Part shown: piece by piece, positions 16,535 to 24,439 of the stretch
Position numbering within the stretch: position 1 is the stretch's first letter
Layout of the letters: each line of letters starts with the position of its first letter
Source of the DNA: Clostridia bacterium
GTDB taxonomy: Bacteria; Bacillota; Clostridia; Christensenellales; Aristaeellaceae
Direction: 5' to 3'
DNA length: 56,716 bases
Assembly (NCBI GenBank): GCA_017550035.1
Contig: JAFYLS010000059.1
Coordinates: forward strand, 1-56,716
The notes under the pieces: generated by a model
Databases searched by the model: none
The model's input: the letters and a program-made list of their open reading frames with translations, nothing else
What the model was told of the DNA's origin: nothing
Program-made: the position numbers and the translations under genes

Positions 16535-17004
16535 GACTGTGCTTTCGTCCTCCAGTCTCGTTTTTCAAAAAACAAAATGCTGATGCCGCAGAGCACCGCC
16601 CCGCAGGTAATGCCGATATCTGCCACATTAAAAATATAGAAATCCACAAACGTAAACTCAAACAGATCGATCACATACCCCAGCATCACCCGGTCAATCA
16701 AATTGCCCACAGCTCCCCCCAGGATCATCCCGCAGGAAAGGTATGCCAGCGTCCCCTTTGCATATTTACCGGCCAGCAAAAAGCCCAGCAGCGTGACAAT
16801 ACCCGTTACCACGGGCAAAATGATACCGGCGCCGGAAAACATGCTCATGGCTACCCCTTCATTAAAGGCAGTCGTCAAATTCACAATGCCGGGAATCAGT
16901 ACACACCGACGGCCAACCAACCAATACTTGCTCATCTGATCCATTAAAAGCACAAACGCTGCCACGCCGTACAGCCAGATTCCTCTTTTCAAACGTTCAT
17001 TCAT
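16531..17004 (-). CDS. lspA: Lipoprotein signal peptidase (signal peptidase II)
   Basis: 157 residues with four transmembrane helices. It carries the family motifs NxGxAFS-like (TTAFNEGVAMSMFSG) and GGAVGNLIDRVMLGYVIDLFEF, in which the two Asp residues (in NLIDR and VIDLF) form the aspartyl catalytic dyad. It cleaves signal peptides of diacylglyceryl-modified prolipoproteins, such as the importer lipoprotein encoded at 7044-8054. The product follows a DUF5665 gene by 24 bases and overlaps rluD. lspA-rluD adjacency is widespread in Bacillota and supports both calls. Confidence 0.95.
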   Translation of the reverse strand: MNERLKRGIWLYGVAAFVLLMDQMSKYWLVGRRCVLIPGIVNLTTAFNEGVAMSMFSGAGIILPVVTGIVTLLGFLLAGKYAKGTLAYLSCGMILGGAVGNLIDRVMLGYVIDLFEFTFVDFYIFNVADIGITCGAVLCGISILFFEKRDWRTKAQS

Positions 17005-17028
17005 GTTTGCTATAACCCCGCATTTTCT

Positions 17029-17295
17029 TCAGCGAATGCGCATTTCCACCATCGTAATCACCTGTGCCAGAAAATCACTGATCACAGGCAGGTTATGCTG
17101 CGCCAGATTTTTCAGAATCATAATCAGCAGTGTGCCCAACACAGCAAAGCCTACCACCAGTCCCAGACCACGCATCACACCCTGCAAAAAGGCATCCCAC
17201 AACCGGCGCTTGCGGTCGCTCTGAAAGCGCACATATTCCGCCAGATGCAGCCGATCCGCCGCTTCTACAAATTGCTTCAGCCATTCTTCCGTCAT
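17029..17295 (-). CDS. Small DUF5665-type membrane protein
   Basis: 88 residues from the ATG at 17295, preceded by GGAGG. The open frame continues further upstream, but codons there have no ribosome site and cover the promoter. The sequence begins with an amphipathic charged helix (EEWLKQFVEAADRLHLAEYVRF), then WDAFLQGVMRGLGLVVGFAVLGTLLIMIL as one glycine-rich transmembrane segment and a short helical tail. This pattern matches DUF5665, a family of small membrane proteins of unknown function often placed before lspA in Clostridia. Confidence 0.75.
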   Translation of the reverse strand: MTEEWLKQFVEAADRLHLAEYVRFQSDRKRRLWDAFLQGVMRGLGLVVGFAVLGTLLIMILKNLAQHNLPVISDFLAQVITMVEMRIR

Positions 17296-17334
17296 GTTCA
17301 CGCCTCCGGTTTGGTCTCTGAACATACCTTGTTC

Positions 17335-17363
17335 ATTATAGCATACTTTCCGCAAACTGGCAA
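17335..17363 (-). promoter_or_regulatory. Promoter of the DUF5665-lspA-rluD operon
   Basis: Minus strand TTGCCA (17363-17358), 17-bp spacer, TATAAT (17340-17335), 39 bases before the DUF5665 start. Confidence 0.75.
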
Positions 17364-17441
17364 AAGCATGCGCAAATTGCTGCAACATTGCATACAATGA
17401 AGCAGGAATAAGGAATTCCGGTGTCCCTTTTTACAAATTGA

Positions 17442-17470
17442 TTGACACTTTACGTATATTTCGCTAAAAT
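17442..17470 (+). promoter_or_regulatory. Promoter of the aspartokinase gene
   Basis: TTGACA (17442-17447), 17-bp spacer, TAAAAT (17465-17470), 31 bases before the ATG. The leader is too short for a lysine riboswitch. Confidence 0.8.
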
Positions 17471-17501
17471 ATGGAGGATTATCTCAAGGGGGAAGCATTG
17501 C

Positions 17502-18815
17502 ATGATCGTAACCAAATTCGGCGGCAGTTCTCTGGCAGATGCCAGCCATTTTCAAAAGGTAAAGCACATTCTCAGCGAGAACCCCGACCGCCGTTATGTA
17601 GTGCCCAGCGCACCGGGTAAACGGTACGATAAGGACGATAAAGTCACCGACCTTCTGTATCTATGCCACGCTTCTGCCCTGCAGGGGGAAGATTTTTCGC
17701 CCAATCTGAACCGTATCCGGGAGCGTTATGAATCCATTGCCTCCGAGCTTCAAATCCCCTTTGATTTTTCTTGTGATTTTGCTGCCATTGCAGCTGCGCT
17801 GCGCAGCGGTGCTTCCCGGGAATATGCCGCTTCCCGCGGTGAATACCTCAACGGCAAGCTGCTTTCTGCCTATCTGGGATTTGCGTTTGTGGATGCGGCG
17901 GATGTGATTCGTTTTGATACGAAAGGCGTGCTGGCGGAAGATGAAACCAACCGTCTTTTGGCCCAGCACCTTGCACAGCATAAATATGCCGTTATTCCCG
18001 GCTTTTACGGCGCAGACGAAAGCGGCAATATTCATACCTTTTCCAGAGGCGGCAGCGATATTTCCGGCGCACTGGTCGCCCGCGCCATCAATGCGGATGT
18101 CTATGAAAACTGGACAGATGTAACCGGTTTTCGCATGGCAGACCCCCGCATTGTCAAGGATGCTCAGTACATCGAAAATCTTACCTACCGGGAACTGCGC
18201 GAACTTTCCTATATGGGCGCCACCGTGCTTCACGGCGATGCCGTGTTTCCCGTACGCAAAATGGGCATTCCCACCAATATCCGCAATACCAACGATCCGT
18301 TGCATCCCGGCACCATGATCCGCACTTCTTTCGGTCAGGAAAACAATGTGAATACCATTACTGGCATTGCCGGCAGCAAAGGCTTTACCGTCATCTCCAT
18401 TGAAAAAGATATGATGAACGCCGAACTGGGATTCGGCAAGCGTGTCCTGCAGGCTTTTGAAGAACACGGGCTGAGTTTTGAGCATCTGCCCACCGGCATT
18501 GACACCATGTGCGTAGTCATCCGCGCCGCCGAACTGAAACCTCTCATGAACAGTGTACTGAACCGTATACAGGAACTGGTGCAGCCCGACCAGATCACGA
18601 TTCATGAAGATTTGGCCATGGTTGCCACCGTTGGCCGCGGCATGGTCCGCACTTCCGGTACCGCTGCCCGCCTGTTCACTGCGCTTGCTACCCGCGGTAT
18701 TTCCGTGCGTATCATTGATCAGGGTTCCAGCGAATTGAGCATTATTGTGGGCGTGGACGAAAAGCACTTTGAAATGGCCATTGAAGCCATTTACGATGCC
18801 TTTGTGCGCATGTAA
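17502..18815 (+). CDS. lysC: Aspartate kinase
   Basis: 437 residues from the ATG at 17502, with AAGGGGGAA upstream. It starts MIVTKFGGSSLADASHF, the amino-acid-kinase nucleotide loop. Catalytic and substrate motifs follow: ASRGEYLNGKLLSAYL, TFSRGGSDISGALVARAI and NWTDVTGFRMADPRIV. Two ACT domains close the protein (about 305-437, including KGFTVISIEKDMMNAELGFGKR and VGRGMVRTSGTAARLFTAL), so it is probably feedback-regulated by lysine and/or threonine. It phosphorylates aspartate at the head of the Lys/Thr/Met and diaminopimelate pathways. It is a stand-alone gene with its own promoter and no leader riboswitch. Confidence 0.93.
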   Translation: MIVTKFGGSSLADASHFQKVKHILSENPDRRYVVPSAPGKRYDKDDKVTDLLYLCHASALQGEDFSPNLNRIRERYESIASELQIPFDFSCDFAAIAAALRSGASREYAASRGEYLNGKLLSAYLGFAFVDAADVIRFDTKGVLAEDETNRLLAQHLAQHKYAVIPGFYGADESGNIHTFSRGGSDISGALVARAINADVYENWTDVTGFRMADPRIVKDAQYIENLTYRELRELSYMGATVLHGDAVFPVRKMGIPTNIRNTNDPLHPGTMIRTSFGQENNVNTITGIAGSKGFTVISIEKDMMNAELGFGKRVLQAFEEHGLSFEHLPTGIDTMCVVIRAAELKPLMNSVLNRIQELVQPDQITIHEDLAMVATVGRGMVRTSGTAARLFTALATRGISVRIIDQGSSELSIIVGVDEKHFEMAIEAIYDAFVRM

Positions 18816-19185
18816 AGGCTTATTTCGCATCCATTCTGACACATTTTACCCACAAATTGGAATTATTTGTCCCATTTTATCCCGTTACCCCTTGACGTAA
18901 TTGCTTTACATTTGATAAAATAAATGTGATTGATTCGGTGATTGGAAATAAATCGACCTGTCATGATGCATTTGGCGGTGCATCGTTCAGATGCGTACCG
19001 CGTCATTTCTTTTTGCTTTATTTCTCAAACATCCATTCAACATCCTATTATGCAGCCATAACGGCAAACGCGTTTTAGCTTGCGGAACGCTTATTTCCCT
19101 GCAGGCTTTTTCGCGTTTTCTCCCATTTTTCGCTGTCCAGCCGTTGGCCGCATCTATTTTCCGAAGGATTTTCAGGAGGAACATT
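18816..19185 (+). other. 370-base gap with promoter and a leader hairpin
   Basis: Besides the promoter at 18892-18921, the leader holds a hairpin (18975-19001: GCGGT-GCATC with GATGC-..-ACCGC, 2-base bulge) followed by a T-rich run CATTTCTTTTTGCTTT. It could be an attenuator. No known riboswitch consensus was recognised. The frame stays open upstream of 19186 but has no ribosome site. Confidence 0.4.
18892..18921 (+). promoter_or_regulatory. Promoter upstream of the 767-residue protein gene
   Basis: TTGACG (18892-18897), 18-bp spacer, TAAAAT (18916-18921). The resulting leader would be about 260 bases. Confidence 0.6.
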
Positions 19186-21489
19186 ATGAATTTCACGGGG
19201 AAAACAGTTCTGGTTTATTTGGAAGAAGATAATATTCAGCGAGCTTATTTCCGTGTACGTCCGCTTTTGTGCGAAGAAGGCGCCGTGGACAAGCAGGCCC
19301 TTCAGGAATACCCGGACGAAGGCTATCTGCGCATTGTACCGGACAAAAACGAGCAGCATACATTTAAGGACCGTATGCGTACGCTCTGCGGGCTTTGTGT
19401 GCTGAACCTCCGGGACATGCCGGCTGATGTAAGCAAAATCCGCACCAACAAAAACTATTCCCCTGCCCGCGGTGAAAACAACCAGTTTATTGTCTATTCC
19501 GACGCCGTTCAGGCCATGCCCCGGGATCTTTTTTATCAGGTGGTCCCCGAAGGACAGCTGGACAGCGCTCTCACTCCCCTGGTGTTTACCCGCAGCGGCG
19601 CCAACATTCAGGGTCCCTTTGACTGCACCACTCATCAGCCGGAAGGTGAAGTAATTCAGCTTCCTCCGGACAGCAGCGCCCTTTATACCGTTCAGCTTCC
19701 GGACGAACGGGAACTTCTTTTCTACTGCCCCCGTACAGCCAATGAGGAGCCTGCCGCCGAAAACCATATCAAGGAAGAACCCAAAGCAGAAGAAGCTGCT
19801 CCTGACGCCCCTGCCGAAAATGCAGAGCCCGTTCAGGAAGCAAAGCCTCTCTCCCCCTGGAAACGCCAGCTGGATTTGATCATGTCCGGCGAAAAGCCTG
19901 CCAAACCCGAAGAACCTGCTCCTGTGAAGAAGGCTGAAAAGGTTGAAAAAGCGCCCAAGGCAGAAACAGTTGAAAAAGCAGAAAAGCCTGCCAAACCGGA
20001 TATGCAGAATGCGCTGCAGCAAATTCAGCAGTTGAACGGCGAATTGCAGGTTTCTTCCCGCATGAAGGATGAATCCAAATCCTTCCAGCCCGCTGACATC
20101 CAGCAGCCCCAGCAGCCTCTTGGCGGCACCAAGCTGTATCAGCCCGCCACCGGCAAAAAGCAGAGCGGTATGAAAGCCCATAACGCGCTGGCCGAAACGG
20201 TGGATATGCAGAAAAACCCCAACCGTTACGAAAGCCGCTATGAAGCGCCCGGAGCATGCATCAGTGCCAATGCACAGATGAATGATGTACAAAATCCCGT
20301 GGAACATTTCCGGCATGCTCTGCAGAAGGTTTGGATGATGCCCGATACCCACCGCCAGGTCATCAACAGCCTGATGAATATACACGGCATGCGTCCCGCC
20401 CTGGCCAAAGCACTGTGCGAAGGCAAGCAGGATTTGACCCTCGCCGCCATGCACAATCAGCTGCAGGAACTGGAAGCAGAACGTCTGATGACTCTTATGC
20501 AGCTGGATGATGTCAAAGCCGCCAAGCAGAAAATCAAGGACGAAGTGCTTGCTTCTCTTGCCCGCCACGAAAAGGCTGCTCAGGAAAAGCTGCAGCAGAT
20601 CACTCAGGAAAAACAGTCCTGCGTAGAGGAACTGACCAAGCAGCAGGATGCGCTGATCAAAGAATGCGAAGCCGCTGCCAAACAGCTGAACGAAATGCCC
20701 TGGCAGGATATCATTGCGCCCCACTGCGGAAGCGATGTGACCGAAAAAGAACTGATGGAACGCACCCTTGCCTGCCTGAAGGCACAGGGCTTCAAAGCAA
20801 CCGATGACGACGTGCGTGCGCTGCTCATCACACTGGCGCTGACGGATGACTCTCTCTGCCTGCTGGCTGATACCCGTTCGGATGCCCGTACGCTGGCCTC
20901 TGCCATTGCCGGTGCGCTGGGTACTTCCTCCCACGATGTAACCGGTCTTCCCATTCGTGTTTTGAACGGCGGCGACGCTCCCGTTTTCACCTGCGATACC
21001 GAAAGCGTGCACCGCCCCATCAAGAATGCCGTGCATCTCATTCTGTGCGATAAACAGATGAACCCCCTCACCGAAGAAAGCGAAATGAGCGAAGATTATT
21101 ACACTGCGCCCTGGCTTGCCTTCGATGTGGAAGCAGATGATGAAGCACTGCCCAAAGCTATGCCCGTTTACAGCGCCGTCAGCCGCAACTGCCTCAAGCG
21201 CGTCATGCTCAAGGATGGCGAAGTGAACGATGCTGTGCGTAAAGTGATCGTTTCCCTGTGTCAGGGACTGCGTGATGCAGGCGCCGCATTGCCGCTGAAG
21301 CTGCGCAGCAAATTGTGCACCTTCATCCTGTCTGCACAGGATGTCATGAAGGGCGGCGTTGCCGCTGCCATCGATTATGCAGTGTGTGCAATCGTGGTAC
21401 CCCATGTACAGGCTTATGCTCTGGATAAAGACGCGGTGCTCCCGCTTTTGCAGGCCATGCCCCGCGCATTGAAGGAACTGGAAGAATGA
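19186..21489 (+). CDS. Unrecognised 767-residue protein with possible degenerate AAA-like C-terminal domain
   Basis: It starts at the ATG at 19186 after AGGAGG. Residues 1-190 look like a folded alpha/beta domain (MNFTGKTVLVYLEEDNIQRAY...). Residues about 190-300 are a low-complexity Glu/Lys/Pro/Ala linker (repeats of EKAEKPAKPE type), followed by a conserved-looking segment. A coiled coil spans about 420-505 (MHNQLQELEAERLMTLMQLD... EKLQQITQEKQ). The C-terminal 260 residues resemble an AAA/McrB-like ATPase layout, with LCLLADTRSDARTLASAIAG where a P-loop GPPGTGKT would be expected, so nucleotide binding is probably lost. It overlaps the TrmH-type gene by ATGA. The function is unknown; I did not match it to a named family. 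Confidence 0.6.
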   Translation: MNFTGKTVLVYLEEDNIQRAYFRVRPLLCEEGAVDKQALQEYPDEGYLRIVPDKNEQHTFKDRMRTLCGLCVLNLRDMPADVSKIRTNKNYSPARGENNQFIVYSDAVQAMPRDLFYQVVPEGQLDSALTPLVFTRSGANIQGPFDCTTHQPEGEVIQLPPDSSALYTVQLPDERELLFYCPRTANEEPAAENHIKEEPKAEEAAPDAPAENAEPVQEAKPLSPWKRQLDLIMSGEKPAKPEEPAPVKKAEKVEKAPKAETVEKAEKPAKPDMQNALQQIQQLNGELQVSSRMKDESKSFQPADIQQPQQPLGGTKLYQPATGKKQSGMKAHNALAETVDMQKNPNRYESRYEAPGACISANAQMNDVQNPVEHFRHALQKVWMMPDTHRQVINSLMNIHGMRPALAKALCEGKQDLTLAAMHNQLQELEAERLMTLMQLDDVKAAKQKIKDEVLASLARHEKAAQEKLQQITQEKQSCVEELTKQQDALIKECEAAAKQLNEMPWQDIIAPHCGSDVTEKELMERTLACLKAQGFKATDDDVRALLITLALTDDSLCLLADTRSDARTLASAIAGALGTSSHDVTGLPIRVLNGGDAPVFTCDTESVHRPIKNAVHLILCDKQMNPLTEESEMSEDYYTAPWLAFDVEADDEALPKAMPVYSAVSRNCLKRVMLKDGEVNDAVRKVIVSLCQGLRDAGAALPLKLRSKLCTFILSAQDVMKGGVAAAIDYAVCAIVVPHVQAYALDKDAVLPLLQAMPRALKELEE

Positions 21490-22268
21490 TAGAAGAAATT
21501 CAGAGTCTGCAAAATCCCCGGGTTAAGAACTGGCGCCTTTTGCAAAAAAGCCGCACAAAGCGCCTGGAAGAAAAGCAGTATATTACCGAAGGCGAGCACA
21601 TGGTGCAGGAAGCGCTCAAAGAGCACGCTGCACTTCAGGTGTTGATTTCCGATTCCGCATGGAACAAGTACGCCTATCTGGTACAGAATGAAAATGTACA
21701 GGTTTTCCGCGTGTCCGATAAAGTAATGGAAAGCATATCAGACACCAAAACGCCCCAGGGCATCGCAGCGCTGTGCCGTTTGCCGGAAATGAATGGTACG
21801 ATTGGCGCTTTAAGCGTAGCGCTCAACGGCGTACAGGACCCCGGCAATGTGGGCACGCTTCTGCGTACGATGGACGCTGCCGGGTTTGATACCCTGATCA
21901 TTGATGAAAAAACGGCAGATCCCTTTTCTGCCAAAGCCATGCGTGCTTCCATGGGCGCTGTTTTCCGCATTCGTATACACAAAGCAGAAACTCTTGCCGG
22001 CACGCTGGAAACTCTGGCGCAGAATGGCTGCGCTGTGATTGCCGGCGATCTGAAAGGCGAAGATTTCTTTGAACGTGCGCCTTTCCCGGAAAAAGTATGC
22101 ATCGTCATCGGCAACGAGGGTGCCGGCATCTCCGAAGACGTAAAAAAAGCCGCCACACGGCGGCTGAAACTGCCCATGGTGGGCGGTGCAGAATCGCTGA
22201 ACGCCGCGGTGGCGGGCAGCATTATGATCTATGATGTGCTGAGGGAAAAATCAATCGGCAATCACTAA
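21486..22268 (+). CDS. TrmH/SpoU-family RNA 2'-O-methyltransferase (RlmB-like)
   Basis: 260 residues. The N-terminal substrate-binding domain begins IQSLQNPRVKNWRLLQKSRTKRLEEKQYITEGEHMVQEAL. The C-terminal SPOUT knot has motif 1 ALNGVQDPGNVGTLLRTMDA, motif 2 VCIVIGNEGAGISEDV and motif 3 LPMVGGAESLNAAVAGSIMIYDV. These enzymes methylate ribose 2'-OH in rRNA or tRNA; the precise site cannot be assigned. The start codon overlaps the stop of the 767-residue protein (ATGA at 21486-21489), so the two are translationally coupled. Its 3' end overlaps the convergent pentapeptide-type gene by 18 bases. Confidence 0.92.
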   Translation: MIEEIQSLQNPRVKNWRLLQKSRTKRLEEKQYITEGEHMVQEALKEHAALQVLISDSAWNKYAYLVQNENVQVFRVSDKVMESISDTKTPQGIAALCRLPEMNGTIGALSVALNGVQDPGNVGTLLRTMDAAGFDTLIIDEKTADPFSAKAMRASMGAVFRIRIHKAETLAGTLETLAQNGCAVIAGDLKGEDFFERAPFPEKVCIVIGNEGAGISEDVKKAATRRLKLPMVGGAESLNAAVAGSIMIYDVLREKSIGNH

Positions 22269-22916
22269 GCCAAGCAGACGGGAAAGCGCCATCGCCTGAA
22301 GGGATGTGACTTTCATGCCCCGAAGTGCAGCTGGATCCACTCGCAGGTATGTAAACCGGCTTTTTGTCAGGTCCAGCCCTTTCAATGGCGTTCTGCTCCA
22401 TTCGCTCCCGTCCACATCGCAGTCTTCCAATTCAAAGTTCTGCCATTTGCATTCCACAAATATGCTTTCTTTCATGGTGCAGCGTTTGATCGACACATGC
22501 TGCACCTTTTCTTTGTCAAACGAGCAGTAATCCATCTGACAGTCTTCAAACAGCACGTTCATCAGCGTGCCTTCGGAAAAACGAATTCCCGTTAAACGGC
22601 AGTTGATCAGTTTTACCCGCTGCAGCGTGCAGCGCAAAAGCACCGTACCGCTCAGATCGCAATGATCCAGCACACAGTCAACAAAGGATACTCTGCTGTC
22701 ATTCAAGGCGCTCAAATCGCATTTATCAAAGCGGCAGCCGCGAAAATCCACCGTTTCCGGCACAGACGGCAGCGCTTCCCCGTAAAAACGCCCTTTTTCC
22801 ACGTCTTCGCCGCTTTCCAGCGCATATTCCACTGCTTTATCAAGGTACATATCCACAAGCCCTGCGGGCAATTCAGGCGGCAAAACAGGCATAATCTTCA
22901 CACTCCTGAAATTCAT
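22251..22916 (-). CDS. Pentapeptide-repeat-like protein
   Basis: 221 residues, rich in short repeats of the kind FRGCRFDKCDLSALNDSRVSF, CVLDHCDLSGTVLLRC and CRLTGIRFSEGTLMNVLF, in which a Leu/Phe/Val recurs every five residues with Cys, Asp, Ser or Asn between. This is the right-handed quadrilateral beta-helix of pentapeptide proteins. The Cys-rich version (xxCxL/F) is common in Clostridia. Some members mimic DNA (gyrase protection); others are of unknown function, and none can be assigned here. The N-terminal 40 residues are a short helical lead-in. There is no signal peptide. Its stop lies inside the end of the TrmH gene on the other strand. Confidence 0.8.
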   Translation of the reverse strand: MNFRSVKIMPVLPPELPAGLVDMYLDKAVEYALESGEDVEKGRFYGEALPSVPETVDFRGCRFDKCDLSALNDSRVSFVDCVLDHCDLSGTVLLRCTLQRVKLINCRLTGIRFSEGTLMNVLFEDCQMDYCSFDKEKVQHVSIKRCTMKESIFVECKWQNFELEDCDVDGSEWSRTPLKGLDLTKSRFTYLRVDPAALRGMKVTSLQAMALSRLLGLVIAD

Positions 22917-22937
22917 TTTATCACACCTTTACCCGAT

Positions 22938-22965
22938 TGTAAAATTTTGCTTTTCCGCGTATAAT
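22938..22965 (+). promoter_or_regulatory. Promoter of murC
   Basis: TTGTAA (22938-22943), 16-bp spacer, TATAAT (22960-22965), 43 bases before the ATG. Confidence 0.65.
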
Positions 22966-23008
22966 AGACAGAGTTCCCGATATTCTTTGTACAAAGGGGA
23001 TTTTAGAA

Positions 23009-24400
23009 ATGATCAAGATTACAGATTTTCAGGGACGCCGCGTTCATATGATCGGCATTGGCGGCAGCAGCATGTCCGGCCTGGCTGAAATTTTGCTCCG
23101 CGAAGGTTATATTGTATGCGGCTCAGATAATGCCAATTCCCACGCGGTAGAGCGTCTGCGCAATATGGGAATTACCGTGCATGTAGGCCATGCTGCAGAA
23201 AATGTGCATGGCGCAGACGTCATTATTTACTCCGCCGCCATTCAGCCGGATAATGCCGAGCGCAAAGAAGGCGCCCGTCTGGGCATTCCGGAAATGGAAC
23301 GCTCCACCCTGTTGGGACAGCTCATGCAGGGGCATAAGAATGCATTGTGCGTTTCCGGTGCCCACGGCAAAACCACCGCATCCTCCATGCTGGCTCAGGT
23401 GCTGCTGGATTGCAACATGGACCCCACCGTACATATCGGCGGCCGTCTGGATGCACTGGGGGGCGGCAGCCGTATTGGCGGCAAGGACTATTTCGTGGCC
23501 GAAGCCTGCGAATTCCACGGAAGCTTCCTGGAAATGGCCCCTACCCTGGCCATTATCCTCAACATTGATGCCGACCATCTGGATTACTATCGGGATATCG
23601 ATCACATTGAGGAAGCCTTCGGCGATTTCCTCCGGCTGCTGCCCGATGACGGCTGCGCACTGGGTTGGGGCGAAGATGAACGCATCATGCGCCTGTTTAG
23701 CAAGCTGCACTGCCGTTACGTCACCTTTGGTCTGACCGATAAGAATGATTATTATCCCGAAAACCTCACCTATAATGACACCGGCTGTCCCCGGTACGAT
23801 ATGATGCTGAAGGGCGAAAAAATCGCCCGTGTGGAATTGTCTGTTGCCGGCGAATTCAATGTGCTGAATTCTCTGTCCGCCTTCGCCGCCGCCCATCTTT
23901 CCGGCGCAAAGGGCGAAGATATTGCTGCCGCGCTGAAGAATTTCAAGGGCGTACACCGCCGTTTTGAATTTACCGGCCTGATTGACGGCGTAAAAATGTA
24001 CCACGATTATGGTCACAATCCCACCGAAATGAAAGCAGCGCTGAACGTGGCCAAGATGCAGAAGCCCAACCGTCTCTGGGCCGTGATGCAGCCTCACACC
24101 TACAGCCGCGTCAAGAGCCTGTTTGACGATTACCTCACCTGCACCGCCGTGGCGGATTTCACATTGGTGACGGATATCTTTGCCGCCCGCGAAAAAGACC
24201 CCGGCGATATTCACGCTTCCATGGTGGTGGAAGGCATGCTGAAAAACGGCATCAACGCTACCCTCACACCCACGTTTGATGACACGGAACAGTACCTCCG
24301 TGACCATTGGCAAGAAGGCGATCTGGTGCTCACCATGGGCTGCGGCAACATCAATTTGCTGAACGAGCAGATGCAGCTTCATGGAGACACGGAAAAATAA
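23009..24400 (+). CDS. murC: UDP-N-acetylmuramate--L-alanine ligase
   Basis: 463 residues, the usual MurC length. The N-terminal Rossmann domain begins VHMIGIGGSSMSGLAEIL, and the ATP-binding loop is VSGAHGKTTASSML. The central ligase domain has EACEFHGSFLEM and LNIDADHLDYYRDIDHI, and the C-terminal domain has VHRRFEFTGLIDGVKMYHDYGHNPTEMKAAL and MQPHTYSRVKSLFDDY. It adds the first residue, L-Ala, to UDP-MurNAc in peptidoglycan synthesis in the cytoplasm. It is monocistronic here with its own promoter and terminator, rather than within a mur/fts cluster. AAGGGG precedes the start. Confidence 0.97.
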   Translation: MIKITDFQGRRVHMIGIGGSSMSGLAEILLREGYIVCGSDNANSHAVERLRNMGITVHVGHAAENVHGADVIIYSAAIQPDNAERKEGARLGIPEMERSTLLGQLMQGHKNALCVSGAHGKTTASSMLAQVLLDCNMDPTVHIGGRLDALGGGSRIGGKDYFVAEACEFHGSFLEMAPTLAIILNIDADHLDYYRDIDHIEEAFGDFLRLLPDDGCALGWGEDERIMRLFSKLHCRYVTFGLTDKNDYYPENLTYNDTGCPRYDMMLKGEKIARVELSVAGEFNVLNSLSAFAAAHLSGAKGEDIAAALKNFKGVHRRFEFTGLIDGVKMYHDYGHNPTEMKAALNVAKMQKPNRLWAVMQPHTYSRVKSLFDDYLTCTAVADFTLVTDIFAAREKDPGDIHASMVVEGMLKNGINATLTPTFDDTEQYLRDHWQEGDLVLTMGCGNINLLNEQMQLHGDTEK

Positions 24401-24410
24401 ACAGTATAAA

Positions 24411-24439
24411 AAAGAGCTTCCGGAAGGAAGCTCTTTTTC
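24411..24439. terminator. Bidirectional terminator between murC and the MFS gene
   Basis: 11-bp stem AAAGAGCTTCC / GGAAGCTCTTT (24411-24421, 24426-24436) with GGAA loop, A run on the left and T run on the right. Confidence 0.9.

Noticed and set aside
17448..17501. Lysine riboswitch before aspartokinase
   Set aside because: Predicted RNA leader is only about 25 bases long, far too short.
19075..21405. 776-codon minus-strand frame opposite the 767-residue protein
   Set aside because: Although the + strand gene is unrecognised, only that strand has AGGAGG before its start, a coupled downstream gene, and a normal linker/coiled-coil layout; the opposite frame has atypical Phe/His/Gly-rich composition.
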